DNA of 64,000 nt, from NCBI RefSeq assembly GCF_947494755.1, contig NZ_CANLVZ010000005.1:124001-188000 (forward strand), written 5' to 3'. This DNA comes from an uncultured Tateyamaria sp. Its GTDB lineage: Bacteria; Pseudomonadota; Alphaproteobacteria; Rhodobacterales; Rhodobacteraceae. A program made the translations under genes and the position numbers. Below are positions 15,692 through 23,482 of the stretch, piece by piece. Below the pieces are notes generated by a model. The model searched no databases, was not told where the DNA came from, and saw only the letters and a program-made list of their open reading frames with translations. Positions within the stretch are counted from its first letter, which is position 1. Each line of letters starts with the position of its first letter.

Positions 15692-17851
15692 TCAGCCAGC
15701 GGCGCGTTGATCAGGGCGGTAGCCGATATCACCTGTCACGGTAAAGCGGCCCCCCTTGATCTTTTCGATCTTGCCTGCCCGCAGCAGTTGACCGAACGAA
15801 CGCAGCCCGTCTTCGCGGCTGAAGTCGCGTTCCTCCACCTGACGCACTTTGCTCATCAACTGGGGACGCGAGAATTGATCGCGGCCCTCGACAAAGCTGA
15901 GGTAGCTGGCCGCCGCCTCAAGCAGGTCGGGCAGGGTATGCGCGCCCATGTCCGAAGCGTAATCGGCAAAGTTGCCTTCGTCCTCGGTGTCGTGGGTCAC
16001 CTCTTGTACGGCAGCGACGCGGCGTGGGCGTACGGGGCCTTTAGGTGCGGCCTCAACATCGACGCGCTGTTCTGCGACGAGTTTCAGAGGGGCGGGACGT
16101 TCGGCCGAAGGCCGCTCGCCGCGGCTGCTGGATACGGTGGGTCGGCGGGGTTTGACGACCGAGGCCAGATCAGAGCGGAACGCCCCTTCTTCTTCCTCGT
16201 CCTTGCTGCCGATCCCGGCATCCGCCTTTTTGGCGGCCACAGCGGCCTTGAGATGGGCAAACGCGTTGCGGCGGCTTGAGCCTTCGGGTTCGTCCATCTG
16301 ATTGTCCGCCTCGGCCATCAGGCGCGAGACATCATCGTCGTTGACTTTGGTCTCCTCGGACTCTGCCTCGGCTGCAACCTCGATATCTTCGGCGATATCG
16401 TCCTCAACGAGGTCATCCTCTGCAATGACGTCGTGTGCGTCGGCGTCTTTGGAAACGTCATCTTCTGCAATGTCGCCTATCAGATCTTCGTCAAGGGCGT
16501 CTTCGAATGTGGCGTCGTGCGCGTCGTCGGGCAACTCCGCTTCGACCTGCGCAAGGTCTGCCAGCAGTTCCGCTTCCTCTTCGTCGGACAGGGTCGAGGT
16601 GGCGGTTGCGTCGTCGTCTGCGACTTCCTCGATCTGGCCTTTGGCGATGGCGGCATCGATGTCGGCGCGCTTGACCTTGATCACACGGGCGCGGCGCGGC
16701 GCGGGCGCGGCGAGGTCTTCGTCCTCATCGGCGTTGATCGCTTCGACGCTGTCCTCGAACAGGTTTTCCTCGGCTTCGGCGGTGTACACCTCGTCCTCTG
16801 TGTCGCGCGCCATCAAGGCGGCCAGCGAGTCGAGGCCCAGATCATCATCGTTGTCTTGCGATGTCTCTTCTGCGGCGTCGGACGAGATGTCGTCCGACAT
16901 GTCCGACGCGATATCGGATTGTTCGGCCACGGCCTCGTCATTGGTGTCAAACCGCGAGAGGATCGACGAGATATCATCCTCGTCTTCAGCGACGTCCGCT
17001 TCGGTGCTATCCTCATCCGACTGCGCCGACTCAATGGCGTCTACCGTTTCGGCGACGAAGGCGGATTGGTCGGTGTCCGCCGCAATCGCGTCATCCACGT
17101 CTTGGGACGGCGCGAGGTCTTCGGCGTGTTCGTCTTCGAACATCGCATCCTCGTCATCGTCGTCCTGATGCTGGGACACCACGGCCCGGATGCGTTGCAG
17201 CTTGGCTGCGATGCTGTCGGGCGCAAGGGTAGCGGCGTCTTCGACTGCGTCAGTGGCGTCTTGCGCGGTCATTTCAGGGGCCGCATCTTCGGTCACATCC
17301 GCAAAGAAAGCCTCGGCGCTGTCTTCAATCTCGGCGACGTCCGTTGTGTCATCGGCCTCAGCGACGGCCTCGGGCAATACCGGCTCGGGCGTGATGTCTT
17401 CGGCGACGGGTGTGGTCGCCTCAACGACGTCCTCTTGAGTCGGCTCCTCGACGTCTGCGACCTCGGGGACTTCGGCGGTTTCAACCTCAGCCTCTTCAAC
17501 CTCGGCGATGTCCGGCACCTGCTCTGGCTCGGGGGCCTGTTCTGGCACGGTCACCGGGGCGAGGGCGGCGGCTGCTGGCGCTTGGGCCACCTCGGCCTCA
17601 CCTGCGCTCAGCACGATGCGGCCCTTGTCCTCGCGCGCCTCGACACGTCGCGAAATCTCGCGCTCTGCGATTCGTGCCAACATTTCAGCGTCGGGTTGCG
17701 GAGGCTCGGCCCCGAAATATCGGTCGTCAGAGGCCAGATCGCGGAAATATTCTGCAATCGCCTTCATCGTGCCGAAACTATCGTCAAAGCCTTCCAGCGT
17801 GCACGAGAAGGTGCCGTAGGAGACCGTCAAAATCTTATTGTTATTTGTCAT
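15692..17851 (-). CDS. Very acidic large protein of unknown function (Rhodobacterales type)
   Basis: A 719-residue protein in three parts. The N-terminal ~75 residues (ILTVSYGTFSCTLEGFDDSF, then MKAIAEYFRDLASDDRYFG) form a compact conserved domain. Residues from about 90 to 600 are low-complexity, dominated by Asp, Glu, Ala and Val, with almost no Cys or aromatic residues. The last ~100 residues form another ordered domain (LPDLLEAAASYLSFVEGRDQFSRPQLM, then SFGQLLRAGKIEKIKGGRFTV) that looks like a winged-helix fold. Relatives I recall in Rhodobacterales are annotated loosely as chemotaxis or lipoprotein, but nothing here supports either. There is no signal peptide or membrane segment. It is divergent from thiamine diphosphokinase and ends at a strong terminator. 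Confidence 0.82.
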   Translation of the reverse strand: MTNNNKILTVSYGTFSCTLEGFDDSFGTMKAIAEYFRDLASDDRYFGAEPPQPDAEMLARIAEREISRRVEAREDKGRIVLSAGEAEVAQAPAAAALAPVTVPEQAPEPEQVPDIAEVEEAEVETAEVPEVADVEEPTQEDVVEATTPVAEDITPEPVLPEAVAEADDTTDVAEIEDSAEAFFADVTEDAAPEMTAQDATDAVEDAATLAPDSIAAKLQRIRAVVSQHQDDDDEDAMFEDEHAEDLAPSQDVDDAIAADTDQSAFVAETVDAIESAQSDEDSTEADVAEDEDDISSILSRFDTNDEAVAEQSDIASDMSDDISSDAAEETSQDNDDDLGLDSLAALMARDTEDEVYTAEAEENLFEDSVEAINADEDEDLAAPAPRRARVIKVKRADIDAAIAKGQIEEVADDDATATSTLSDEEEAELLADLAQVEAELPDDAHDATFEDALDEDLIGDIAEDDVSKDADAHDVIAEDDLVEDDIAEDIEVAAEAESEETKVNDDDVSRLMAEADNQMDEPEGSSRRNAFAHLKAAVAAKKADAGIGSKDEEEEGAFRSDLASVVKPRRPTVSSSRGERPSAERPAPLKLVAEQRVDVEAAPKGPVRPRRVAAVQEVTHDTEDEGNFADYASDMGAHTLPDLLEAAASYLSFVEGRDQFSRPQLMSKVRQVEERDFSREDGLRSFGQLLRAGKIEKIKGGRFTVTGDIGYRPDQRAAG

Positions 17852-17989
17852 CGGATGCTCGTCCTCTGCCGATTTGCGGAGGTTTCTATAGGGCGCAATG
17901 CCGGACCAAAGCGGCCCGAATCTGTGCCGAGGAGGGTATCATTTCGCGGCGACATTGTGATCTGTTTCCGAAAAATGCATTAAAAACCC

Positions 17990-18709
17990 ATGACCATGCA
18001 GATTGTTCACAGTTTTGACCCTATCACCTTGTTGGGCGGTGGGGAGGCGTCTGTCGCGGATGTCATGGACGCGGTCGCCTTGGCCCCCACCTGCGTCGCG
18101 GCGGACGGAGGTGCTGAACTGGCGGACAGGGCCGATGTCGCCGTGGCGGCCATCATCGGTGATTTTGACAGTGTGTCGCCCCAGACCCTTGCCCGCATTC
18201 CGCCCGACCGCCAGATCAGGGTCAGCGAACAGGACAGCACCGATTTCGACAAGGCCCTGCGCCATATCGAGGCCCCTGTCGTCGTCGCCGTGGGCTTTAC
18301 CGGGGGGCGTGTTGATCATCACCTTGCCGTTCTTCATGTGCTGGCTGCCCGCCCGGAGCGCCCTTGCATTGTGCTGGGACCAAGCGAGGTCACGTTTCTG
18401 TGCCCGTCTGACGTGACGCTGCCGACCGAGGACGGGGATACCGTGTCCTTGTTTCCCCTTGGGCCGGTGGGCGGTGTGTCAGAGGGGTTGCGCTGGCCGA
18501 TCGAGGGATTGCGCTTTGATCCTGCCACGCGCATCGGGACGTCGAATATGGCCACAGGCCCTGTCAGCTTGCAGATGGATGCGCCCTGCATGTTGGTGAT
18601 CCTGCCCCGTGCGCGGCTGGCGGGGGTCATACGGGCGCTGGCGTGCGCGCCTCAAGCTGCGCGATGGCCCGCTCGCGAAATACGATATACAGACCCGCCC
18701 CAACCGTGA
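17990..18709 (+). CDS. Thiamine diphosphokinase
   Basis: Transfers pyrophosphate from ATP to thiamine to make the cofactor thiamine diphosphate. The catalytic motif GDFDSV is at about residues 57-62, preceded by AADGGAE, and a later FTGGRVDHHLAVLH segment matches the family (GGRxDH). The C-terminal beta-sandwich part has TSNMATGPVSLQ, the usual GTSN element. The length of 239 residues is normal. ATG 17990 or the in-frame ATG at 17996 could be the start. The last 83 bases overlap the 3' end of the convergent EamA transporter gene. No TPP riboswitch is evident upstream. Confidence 0.9.
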   Translation: MTMQIVHSFDPITLLGGGEASVADVMDAVALAPTCVAADGGAELADRADVAVAAIIGDFDSVSPQTLARIPPDRQIRVSEQDSTDFDKALRHIEAPVVVAVGFTGGRVDHHLAVLHVLAARPERPCIVLGPSEVTFLCPSDVTLPTEDGDTVSLFPLGPVGGVSEGLRWPIEGLRFDPATRIGTSNMATGPVSLQMDAPCMLVILPRARLAGVIRALACAPQAARWPAREIRYTDPPQP

Positions 18710-19580
18710 TGCAAATCCCGATGGCGGCCAGCCCGTTTGGCAGATCGCCAAAGATGGCGAGGCCGATGATCGTGGCCACGGGAATTTCGAGATACTGCAT
18801 CGGCGCAAGGGTCGCCGAGGGCGCATAGCGCAGCGACCATGTCATCAACAGATGCGCCAGCGTGCCAAGCACCCCAATCGCGATCAGTTGGAACAGGGGC
18901 ATCTCGAACAGGGATGTCCATTGATCACCGGGCAGCGAGATGTCGAGCGTGACAAGCTGCAATGCGGGCAGGTCAGCGCCTTGGGTCAGCCACAGGATAG
19001 GCCCCATGATCATCATCGCCATGACCCCGCTGACCGCTTGCAGGCCGACCGGGTCGGTGTCCTTGGCGATATGGCGCGTGACCAGCATGAAGAAGGCAAA
19101 GTTGATCGCCACGGCCAGCGGCAGCAAGGCGGGCCAGCCCACCTCGGCAAAGCTGGGTTGAACCACCAGCAGCGTGCCAACAAAGCCGACCACACAGGCC
19201 CAAAGGCGGCGGCTGCCCACCTCTTCGTTCAGCACGTATTTGCCGAGCAGCATCATGATGAAGGGCATGACAAAGGCAATGGCGACCGCATCGGCCAGTG
19301 GCAGGAATTTGAGGGCCGTGAACATTGCCCCGATACCGACGATGTGCAGCACCGTGCGCAGCAGCGTCAGCCACAACACCCGCCCCCGAATCCGCCAGGC
19401 CCGCCCGGTCACCCAGATCAGCGGGATCAGCAGGACAACTTGAATGCCAAAGCGCACAAATAGCAGTTGCCCAAGCGGGATGGACCCGCCCAACAGTTTT
19501 GCAAACGCGTCACCCATGGGGGCCACGACGCAAAAGCCCAGCATAAGCATGATGCCGAGAAAGGGGCGGTCTTGAGTCAT
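18627..19580 (-). CDS. EamA/DMT family transporter
   Basis: Inner-membrane transporter of about 317 residues with ten hydrophobic helices in two five-helix EamA repeats, the layout of RhaT/YdcZ-type exporters. The first repeat opens GIMLMLGFCVVAPMGDAFAKLLGG, and the second has GVLGTLAHLLMTWSLRYAP followed by PMQYLEIPVATIIGLAIFGDLP, the classic half-repeat signature. The substrate cannot be told. I start at ATG 19580 (MTQDRPFLG), eight codons inside the longest frame. The 3' end overlaps the thiamine diphosphokinase gene by 83 bases. Confidence 0.88.
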   Translation of the reverse strand: MTQDRPFLGIMLMLGFCVVAPMGDAFAKLLGGSIPLGQLLFVRFGIQVVLLIPLIWVTGRAWRIRGRVLWLTLLRTVLHIVGIGAMFTALKFLPLADAVAIAFVMPFIMMLLGKYVLNEEVGSRRLWACVVGFVGTLLVVQPSFAEVGWPALLPLAVAINFAFFMLVTRHIAKDTDPVGLQAVSGVMAMMIMGPILWLTQGADLPALQLVTLDISLPGDQWTSLFEMPLFQLIAIGVLGTLAHLLMTWSLRYAPSATLAPMQYLEIPVATIIGLAIFGDLPNGLAAIGICITVGAGLYIVFRERAIAQLEARTPAPV

Positions 19581-19682
19581 TGCTGCACGGTAGCAGCGGA
19601 TCACGCGAACACAACGTGGGAGTTGCTGCGGTCATGATGCGCGTTGGCGTCAGAGCGTGCTGGTGCGGTCCGCTGCGTGGGA

Positions 19683-19720
19683 CTGTTTCGCGGTCGCGAA
19701 AGGCGCCCACCCACCGACCC
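19683..19720 (-). repeat. Structured 3'-end element, copy A
   Basis: Hairpin TTTCGC-GGTC-GCGAAA (19686-19701) followed on the + strand by GGCGCCCACCCACCGACCC. It lies 13 bases downstream of the sdaA stop. The same layout, with a different stem sequence that still pairs, occurs at 38583-38618 and 59760-59797. This points to a selected RNA or DNA structure, not a simple repeat. The function is unknown. Confidence 0.7.
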
Positions 19721-19733
19721 TGCCGCGCGGGCC

Positions 19734-21107
19734 TCAGCAGTTGGGGACGTTGACGGCCAACCCTCCCAGGGAGGTTTCCTTGTATTTCTCGCTCATATCC
19801 GCGCCTGTCTGGCGCATGGTTTCGATGCATGCATCCAGCGGCACAAGGTGGGTGCCATCCCCGCGCAGGGCCAGCGAGGCGGCGCTGACCGCCTTGATCG
19901 CCCCCAGTCCGTTGCGTTCGATGCAGGGCACCTGCACGAGCCCGCGCACCGGATCGCATGTCATTCCCAGATGGTGTTCCAACGCGATCTCCGCCGCGTT
20001 TTCGATCTGTTGGGGGGAGCCGCCCATCACCGCGCACAGCCCTGCGGCCGCCATGGCCGCCGCACTACCGACCTCCGCTTGGCAGCCCGCTTCGGCCCCG
20101 GAGATAGAGGCGTTGAATTTGACCAGACCGCCAATGGCGGCTGCTGTCAGCAGAAAGTCCTGCATATGCGCCTCGGAGGCCCCCGGCACATGGTCGAGGT
20201 AATAGCGCAATGTTGCGGGCAGCACCCCCGCCGCTCCGTTGGTAGGGGCGGTCACGACCTGACCGCCTGCCGCGTTCTCCTCGTTGACGGCCATGGCATA
20301 GACGCTCATCCAGTCGTTGATCGTATGCGGCGCGCTTTGGTTCAGCCCGCGCTCGGCGATCAGGGCGTCATGAATGCCCTTGGCCCGGCGTTTCACGGAT
20401 AGACCGCCCGGCAGGGTTCCTTCGGTCTCAAGCCCACGGTCGATGCAATCGCGCATCACCTGCCATAGCCGCTTGGTCCCCGACTTGAGGTTTTCGGCCC
20501 CGCCGCGGGATTCCTCGTTTGCTTGCTTCATCTGCGCGATGGTCTTGCCAGATTGCGCGGCCATTTCCAGCATCTCGGCGGCGGATTTGAACGGGTAGGG
20601 GACGGGGGCACCCTCATCCGTGGCTTTGCCCGCAGCGAGTTCCTCTTCGGTCATGACGAAGCCGCCACCGATGGAGTAGAACACTTGCCGCAAGGTCACG
20701 TCCCCTTGCGCATCCGTGGCCATCAGGATCATCCCGTTGGCATGCCCCGCAAGTTGCGTGTCATAGTCAAAGATCAGGTCGGTCTTGGGATCAAACCGCA
20801 AAGGTCCGAAGCCGTCAGGGTGCAGGGTTTGCGTGGCGTGCAGATCTCCAAGCACCTGTTCGGCACGGTCATGGTCGTATGTGTCGGGCACAAACCCGGC
20901 AAGGCCCAGTATCGTCGCTCGATCTGTCGCATGTCCGACCCCGGTGAAGGCAAGGCTGCCATGCAGGGACGCCTTCAGCCCTGAAAACTGGAAGGGCGAG
21001 GCGCGCATCATCTCCAGAAACCGTGCGGCAGCCACCATAGGCCCCATGGTGTGGGACGAGGATGGGCCGATGCCGACCTTGAACATCTCGAATACGGACA
21101 AAAACAT
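19734..21107 (-). CDS. sdaA: L-serine ammonia-lyase (iron-sulfur type)
   Basis: Deaminates L-serine to pyruvate and ammonia using a [4Fe-4S] cluster. The protein is a single chain of 457 residues, the SdaA/SdaB type. The N-terminal domain starts with FKVGIGPSSSHTMGPM, the family signature. In the C-terminal catalytic domain the likely cluster cysteines are in EAGCQAEVG and in the pair TCDPVRGLVQVPC. The start ATG overlaps the GST stop by one base (TGATG), so the two genes are probably co-transcribed. Confidence 0.97.
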   Translation of the reverse strand: MFLSVFEMFKVGIGPSSSHTMGPMVAAARFLEMMRASPFQFSGLKASLHGSLAFTGVGHATDRATILGLAGFVPDTYDHDRAEQVLGDLHATQTLHPDGFGPLRFDPKTDLIFDYDTQLAGHANGMILMATDAQGDVTLRQVFYSIGGGFVMTEEELAAGKATDEGAPVPYPFKSAAEMLEMAAQSGKTIAQMKQANEESRGGAENLKSGTKRLWQVMRDCIDRGLETEGTLPGGLSVKRRAKGIHDALIAERGLNQSAPHTINDWMSVYAMAVNEENAAGGQVVTAPTNGAAGVLPATLRYYLDHVPGASEAHMQDFLLTAAAIGGLVKFNASISGAEAGCQAEVGSAAAMAAAGLCAVMGGSPQQIENAAEIALEHHLGMTCDPVRGLVQVPCIERNGLGAIKAVSAASLALRGDGTHLVPLDACIETMRQTGADMSEKYKETSLGGLAVNVPNC

Positions 21108-21796
21108 CAGAGTGCGGATCCTTCCGGGGGATTGGGTCGTGCGGGCGCGGTAAACGGGGTTGCGCCAAGCCCTTCGGCCATCTGGGCGCGGCCTGTGGCG
21201 GGCAGGGCCTCAACGTGGGCACAAATGCGCGCCAGCGCCGGTGTGTCGGCCAGCGAAAACCAGGTGCGATCCTCGGGGCCGTAGATCGCGCACCAGCGTA
21301 GCATCGTTGCGATATAGAGGTCGATGACCGTTACCTCTGTCTGTGCGAAAGCTGACGTTTGCGCGGTGTCCAGCGTCGCGAAATGGGCGCGCAACAGCCG
21401 CTTGGCCCCGGTCGTGACCATCTTGCAGGCCTCTGGATCATCGCCGACCAGCTTGTGCGGATAGAACAGCAGTTGCAGGGCCGGGTGTACGGTGTTGGAG
21501 CAGAAGAACAGCCACTTGAGGAAGTCGGCGCGGCGGCTGTTCTGGGTGCCGGGACCCAGATCGCCATGCGTGTCGACCAGCCAAAGCAGGATCGCGCCAG
21601 TCTCAAAGAGTGGGCCATGCGGCGTGATCAGCGTCGGGATCAACCCGTTGGGATTGAGTGCAAGATAGGCCGGGTCGCGTTGGCTGTGCGCCGCGCGATC
21701 CACCAGCGCCGTCTCGAACGGCACGTCCAGGGCGTTGAGCGCCAGTCGCACGATCAGCGATGCGTTGTCGGGGGCGTAGTGCAGCACGTAAGTCAT
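21107..21796 (-). CDS. Glutathione S-transferase family protein
   Basis: A 229-residue GST-fold protein. The thioredoxin-like N-domain opens YVLHYAPDNASLIVRLALNAL and contains NPNGLIPTLITPHGPLFETGAIL, where the cis-proline and the E-T/S pair bind glutathione. The all-helical C-domain follows. The catalytic Ser/Tyr/Cys is not obvious: the residue after YAPDNAS (Ser) is a candidate. The gene overlaps sdaA by one base downstream and is divergent from the EF-hand gene. The substrate is unknown. Confidence 0.87.
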   Translation of the reverse strand: MTYVLHYAPDNASLIVRLALNALDVPFETALVDRAAHSQRDPAYLALNPNGLIPTLITPHGPLFETGAILLWLVDTHGDLGPGTQNSRRADFLKWLFFCSNTVHPALQLLFYPHKLVGDDPEACKMVTTGAKRLLRAHFATLDTAQTSAFAQTEVTVIDLYIATMLRWCAIYGPEDRTWFSLADTPALARICAHVEALPATGRAQMAEGLGATPFTAPARPNPPEGSAL

Positions 21797-21922
21797 GGGC
21801 CAGTGATAGCGCGCGGGCGCACCCCGTGCACTGCCCTAAAGCGACCGTTTGGTCGGTGATTTGGTCAGGCTTAACCCAGACTTAACCCTGATGGGATTGG
21901 ATCGAAGCAGGAGGATGTCACG

Positions 21923-22510
21923 ATGCGATGGATTATTGCGGTTTTTGCCTTGATTGCCTGTTTGATGCCCTGGCGCTTTGCGTTGGCGCAGGATGTGTCG
22001 GGGCAAGCGTTGTTGGAGGTGCTGGTGGCGCGCACGCCGGGGACCACGCTGGATCGAATGCGCACCCGTCCCGAAGCCTTTGTGGAAGAGGCGGCGGGGC
22101 TGATCCTTGGCTACGGAGGCCGGGACGGTCTGCGAGCCGCCCATATCGAACAGGCGATTGCGGCGGAGTTGGCCCGACTGCGCGCCCGCGAGATGCGTCG
22201 GCTGCTTGAGGCGGATCTGAACGGCGATCTGGCAGTGACCCGACCTGAGTTGAACGTGTTGCTGGGCGCGGCAAGTGCAACGATGCGCGGCCGCTTGCTG
22301 GTCTGGTTTCGTGCGGCAGATGTGAACGGCGACCACGTCGTCTCATGGGGCGAGATACGCGCGCATGCCAGCCGCAAGGCACAGGTTGCGATGGGTCCAC
22401 ATGCAGCGGATGCGATGCGCGCGATGATGACGTTTGATCTTAATCGCGACGGCGCGGTTGAGATGTCCGAGGTGCTGGATGTAATGAATGCGCTCAAAAC
22501 GCCGGCTTGA
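21923..22510 (+). CDS. Exported EF-hand calcium-binding protein
   Basis: A 195-residue protein with an N-terminal signal peptide cleaved near ALAQD (residue 23-24), hence periplasmic. Three EF-hand loops can be read: residues 98-109 (DLNGD start, Glu at position 12), 133-144 (DVNGD, Glu at 12) and 172-183 (DLNRD, Glu at 12). Each keeps the 1-3-5-12 ligand pattern, so calcium binding is likely. The pairing partner of the odd loop is missing or degenerate. There is no other recognisable domain. Function unknown; calcium sensing or buffering in the envelope is a guess. Confidence 0.82.
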   Translation: MRWIIAVFALIACLMPWRFALAQDVSGQALLEVLVARTPGTTLDRMRTRPEAFVEEAAGLILGYGGRDGLRAAHIEQAIAAELARLRAREMRRLLEADLNGDLAVTRPELNVLLGAASATMRGRLLVWFRAADVNGDHVVSWGEIRAHASRKAQVAMGPHAADAMRAMMTFDLNRDGAVEMSEVLDVMNALKTPA

Positions 22511-22546
22511 GTAGTGCACCGCCTGACGGATTACCAAGTCCTTTAA

Positions 22547-22617
22547 GGGGGCATGCCCCCCGTGTTGAGCGATACACCTTCGCCGACCAAGGTGAACACC
22601 CAAACCCCCTTGGGGGG
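22547..22617. promoter_or_regulatory. Three G/C-rich dyads between EF-hand gene and rpiA
   Basis: Palindrome GGGGGCATGCCCCC at 22547-22560, a hairpin CACCTT/AAGGTG at 22575-22594, and a dyad ACCCCCTTGGGGGGT at 22604-22618. The first G-run could also pair with the last C-run and the first C-run with the last G-run, so two mutually exclusive folds are possible. A TATAAG box follows at 22641. It may be a terminator region of the upstream gene or an rpiA leader. Confidence 0.4.
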
Positions 22618-22675
22618 TCGCAACGCACCGCGCGGGGTCGTATAAGCGCCTCAACACACGGGGAGTCGCCATATC

Positions 22676-23464
22676 ATGACCGGAGAATTGTCACCCATCG
22701 ACAAGGCGAAGTTCGTCGCCGCCAAACGTGCGGCGGACTATGTCGAGGATGGAATGCGCGTGGGCCTTGGCACCGGATCCACAGCGGCCTGGCTGGTACG
22801 GTGTCTGGGCGAACAGGTGCGCGATGGCGGATTGCGCTTCAAGGGTGTGCCGACCTCGACCCGCACGGCTGATCTGGCCCGCGAAGTCGGCATCGAAGTG
22901 ATCTCTCTGGACGAGGCGAAGTGGCTGGATGTCACCATTGACGGCGCGGACGAATTTGATGGGGACCTGAACCTGATCAAGGGCGGGGGCGGCGCACTGC
23001 TGCAGGAAAAGATCGTGGCGACCGCCTCTGATCAAATGGTGGTGATCGCCGACATCGGCAAAGAGGTCGAACATCTGGGAGCGTTCCCCCTGCCGATCGA
23101 GGTCATTCCCTTTGGCTGGCAGACCACCCAGGCCCTTGTCGAGGAAACCCTTATTTCCATGGACGTTCTGGGCCGCCAGTCCAGTTTACGCATGAACGGA
23201 GACCACCCCTTTGTCACGGATGAGGGGAACTACATCATGGATCTCCATTTGCAGCGGATCGGCAACCCGCGCCAGCTCAGCCTTGTCATCAACCAGATGC
23301 CGGGCGTGGTTGAAAACGGGCTCTTTATCGATATTTGTGATGCTGTCGTGATTGGCTATGGTGATGGCCGGGTCGAGGTGCGAGATATCAATGAAGGCAC
23401 GGTCGAACAGGAGCGGCTTGATTTCCTCGAGACGGACAACCTGTTCACGGACCTTGCAGACTAA
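22676..23464 (+). CDS. rpiA: Ribose-5-phosphate isomerase A
   Basis: Interconverts ribose 5-phosphate and ribulose 5-phosphate in the pentose phosphate pathway. Signatures are GLGTGSTA (residues 30-37), VTIDGADEFD with the catalytic acid, and LIKGGGGALLQEK, which holds the substrate. The length of 262 residues is somewhat longer than E. coli RpiA (219), as in other alphaproteobacteria. ATG 22676 is preceded by GGGGAG. Glutathione reductase follows after 18 bases, so the two probably share a transcript, linking NADPH-generating flux to NADPH use. Confidence 0.98.
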   Translation: MTGELSPIDKAKFVAAKRAADYVEDGMRVGLGTGSTAAWLVRCLGEQVRDGGLRFKGVPTSTRTADLAREVGIEVISLDEAKWLDVTIDGADEFDGDLNLIKGGGGALLQEKIVATASDQMVVIADIGKEVEHLGAFPLPIEVIPFGWQTTQALVEETLISMDVLGRQSSLRMNGDHPFVTDEGNYIMDLHLQRIGNPRQLSLVINQMPGVVENGLFIDICDAVVIGYGDGRVEVRDINEGTVEQERLDFLETDNLFTDLAD

Positions 23465-23482
23465 GAACCAAAGGCGGCTGAC

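Noticed and set aside
16433-17983. A 516-codon + strand open frame opposite the acidic protein
   Set aside because: It is antisense to repeated Asp/Glu codons, which give long open frames rich in Val and Gly on the other strand. No recognisable domain.
17852-17989. A TPP riboswitch before thiamine diphosphokinase
   Set aside because: The 138-base gap shows no conserved thi-box motifs (such as CTGAGA or ACCTGATCTGG-like parts).
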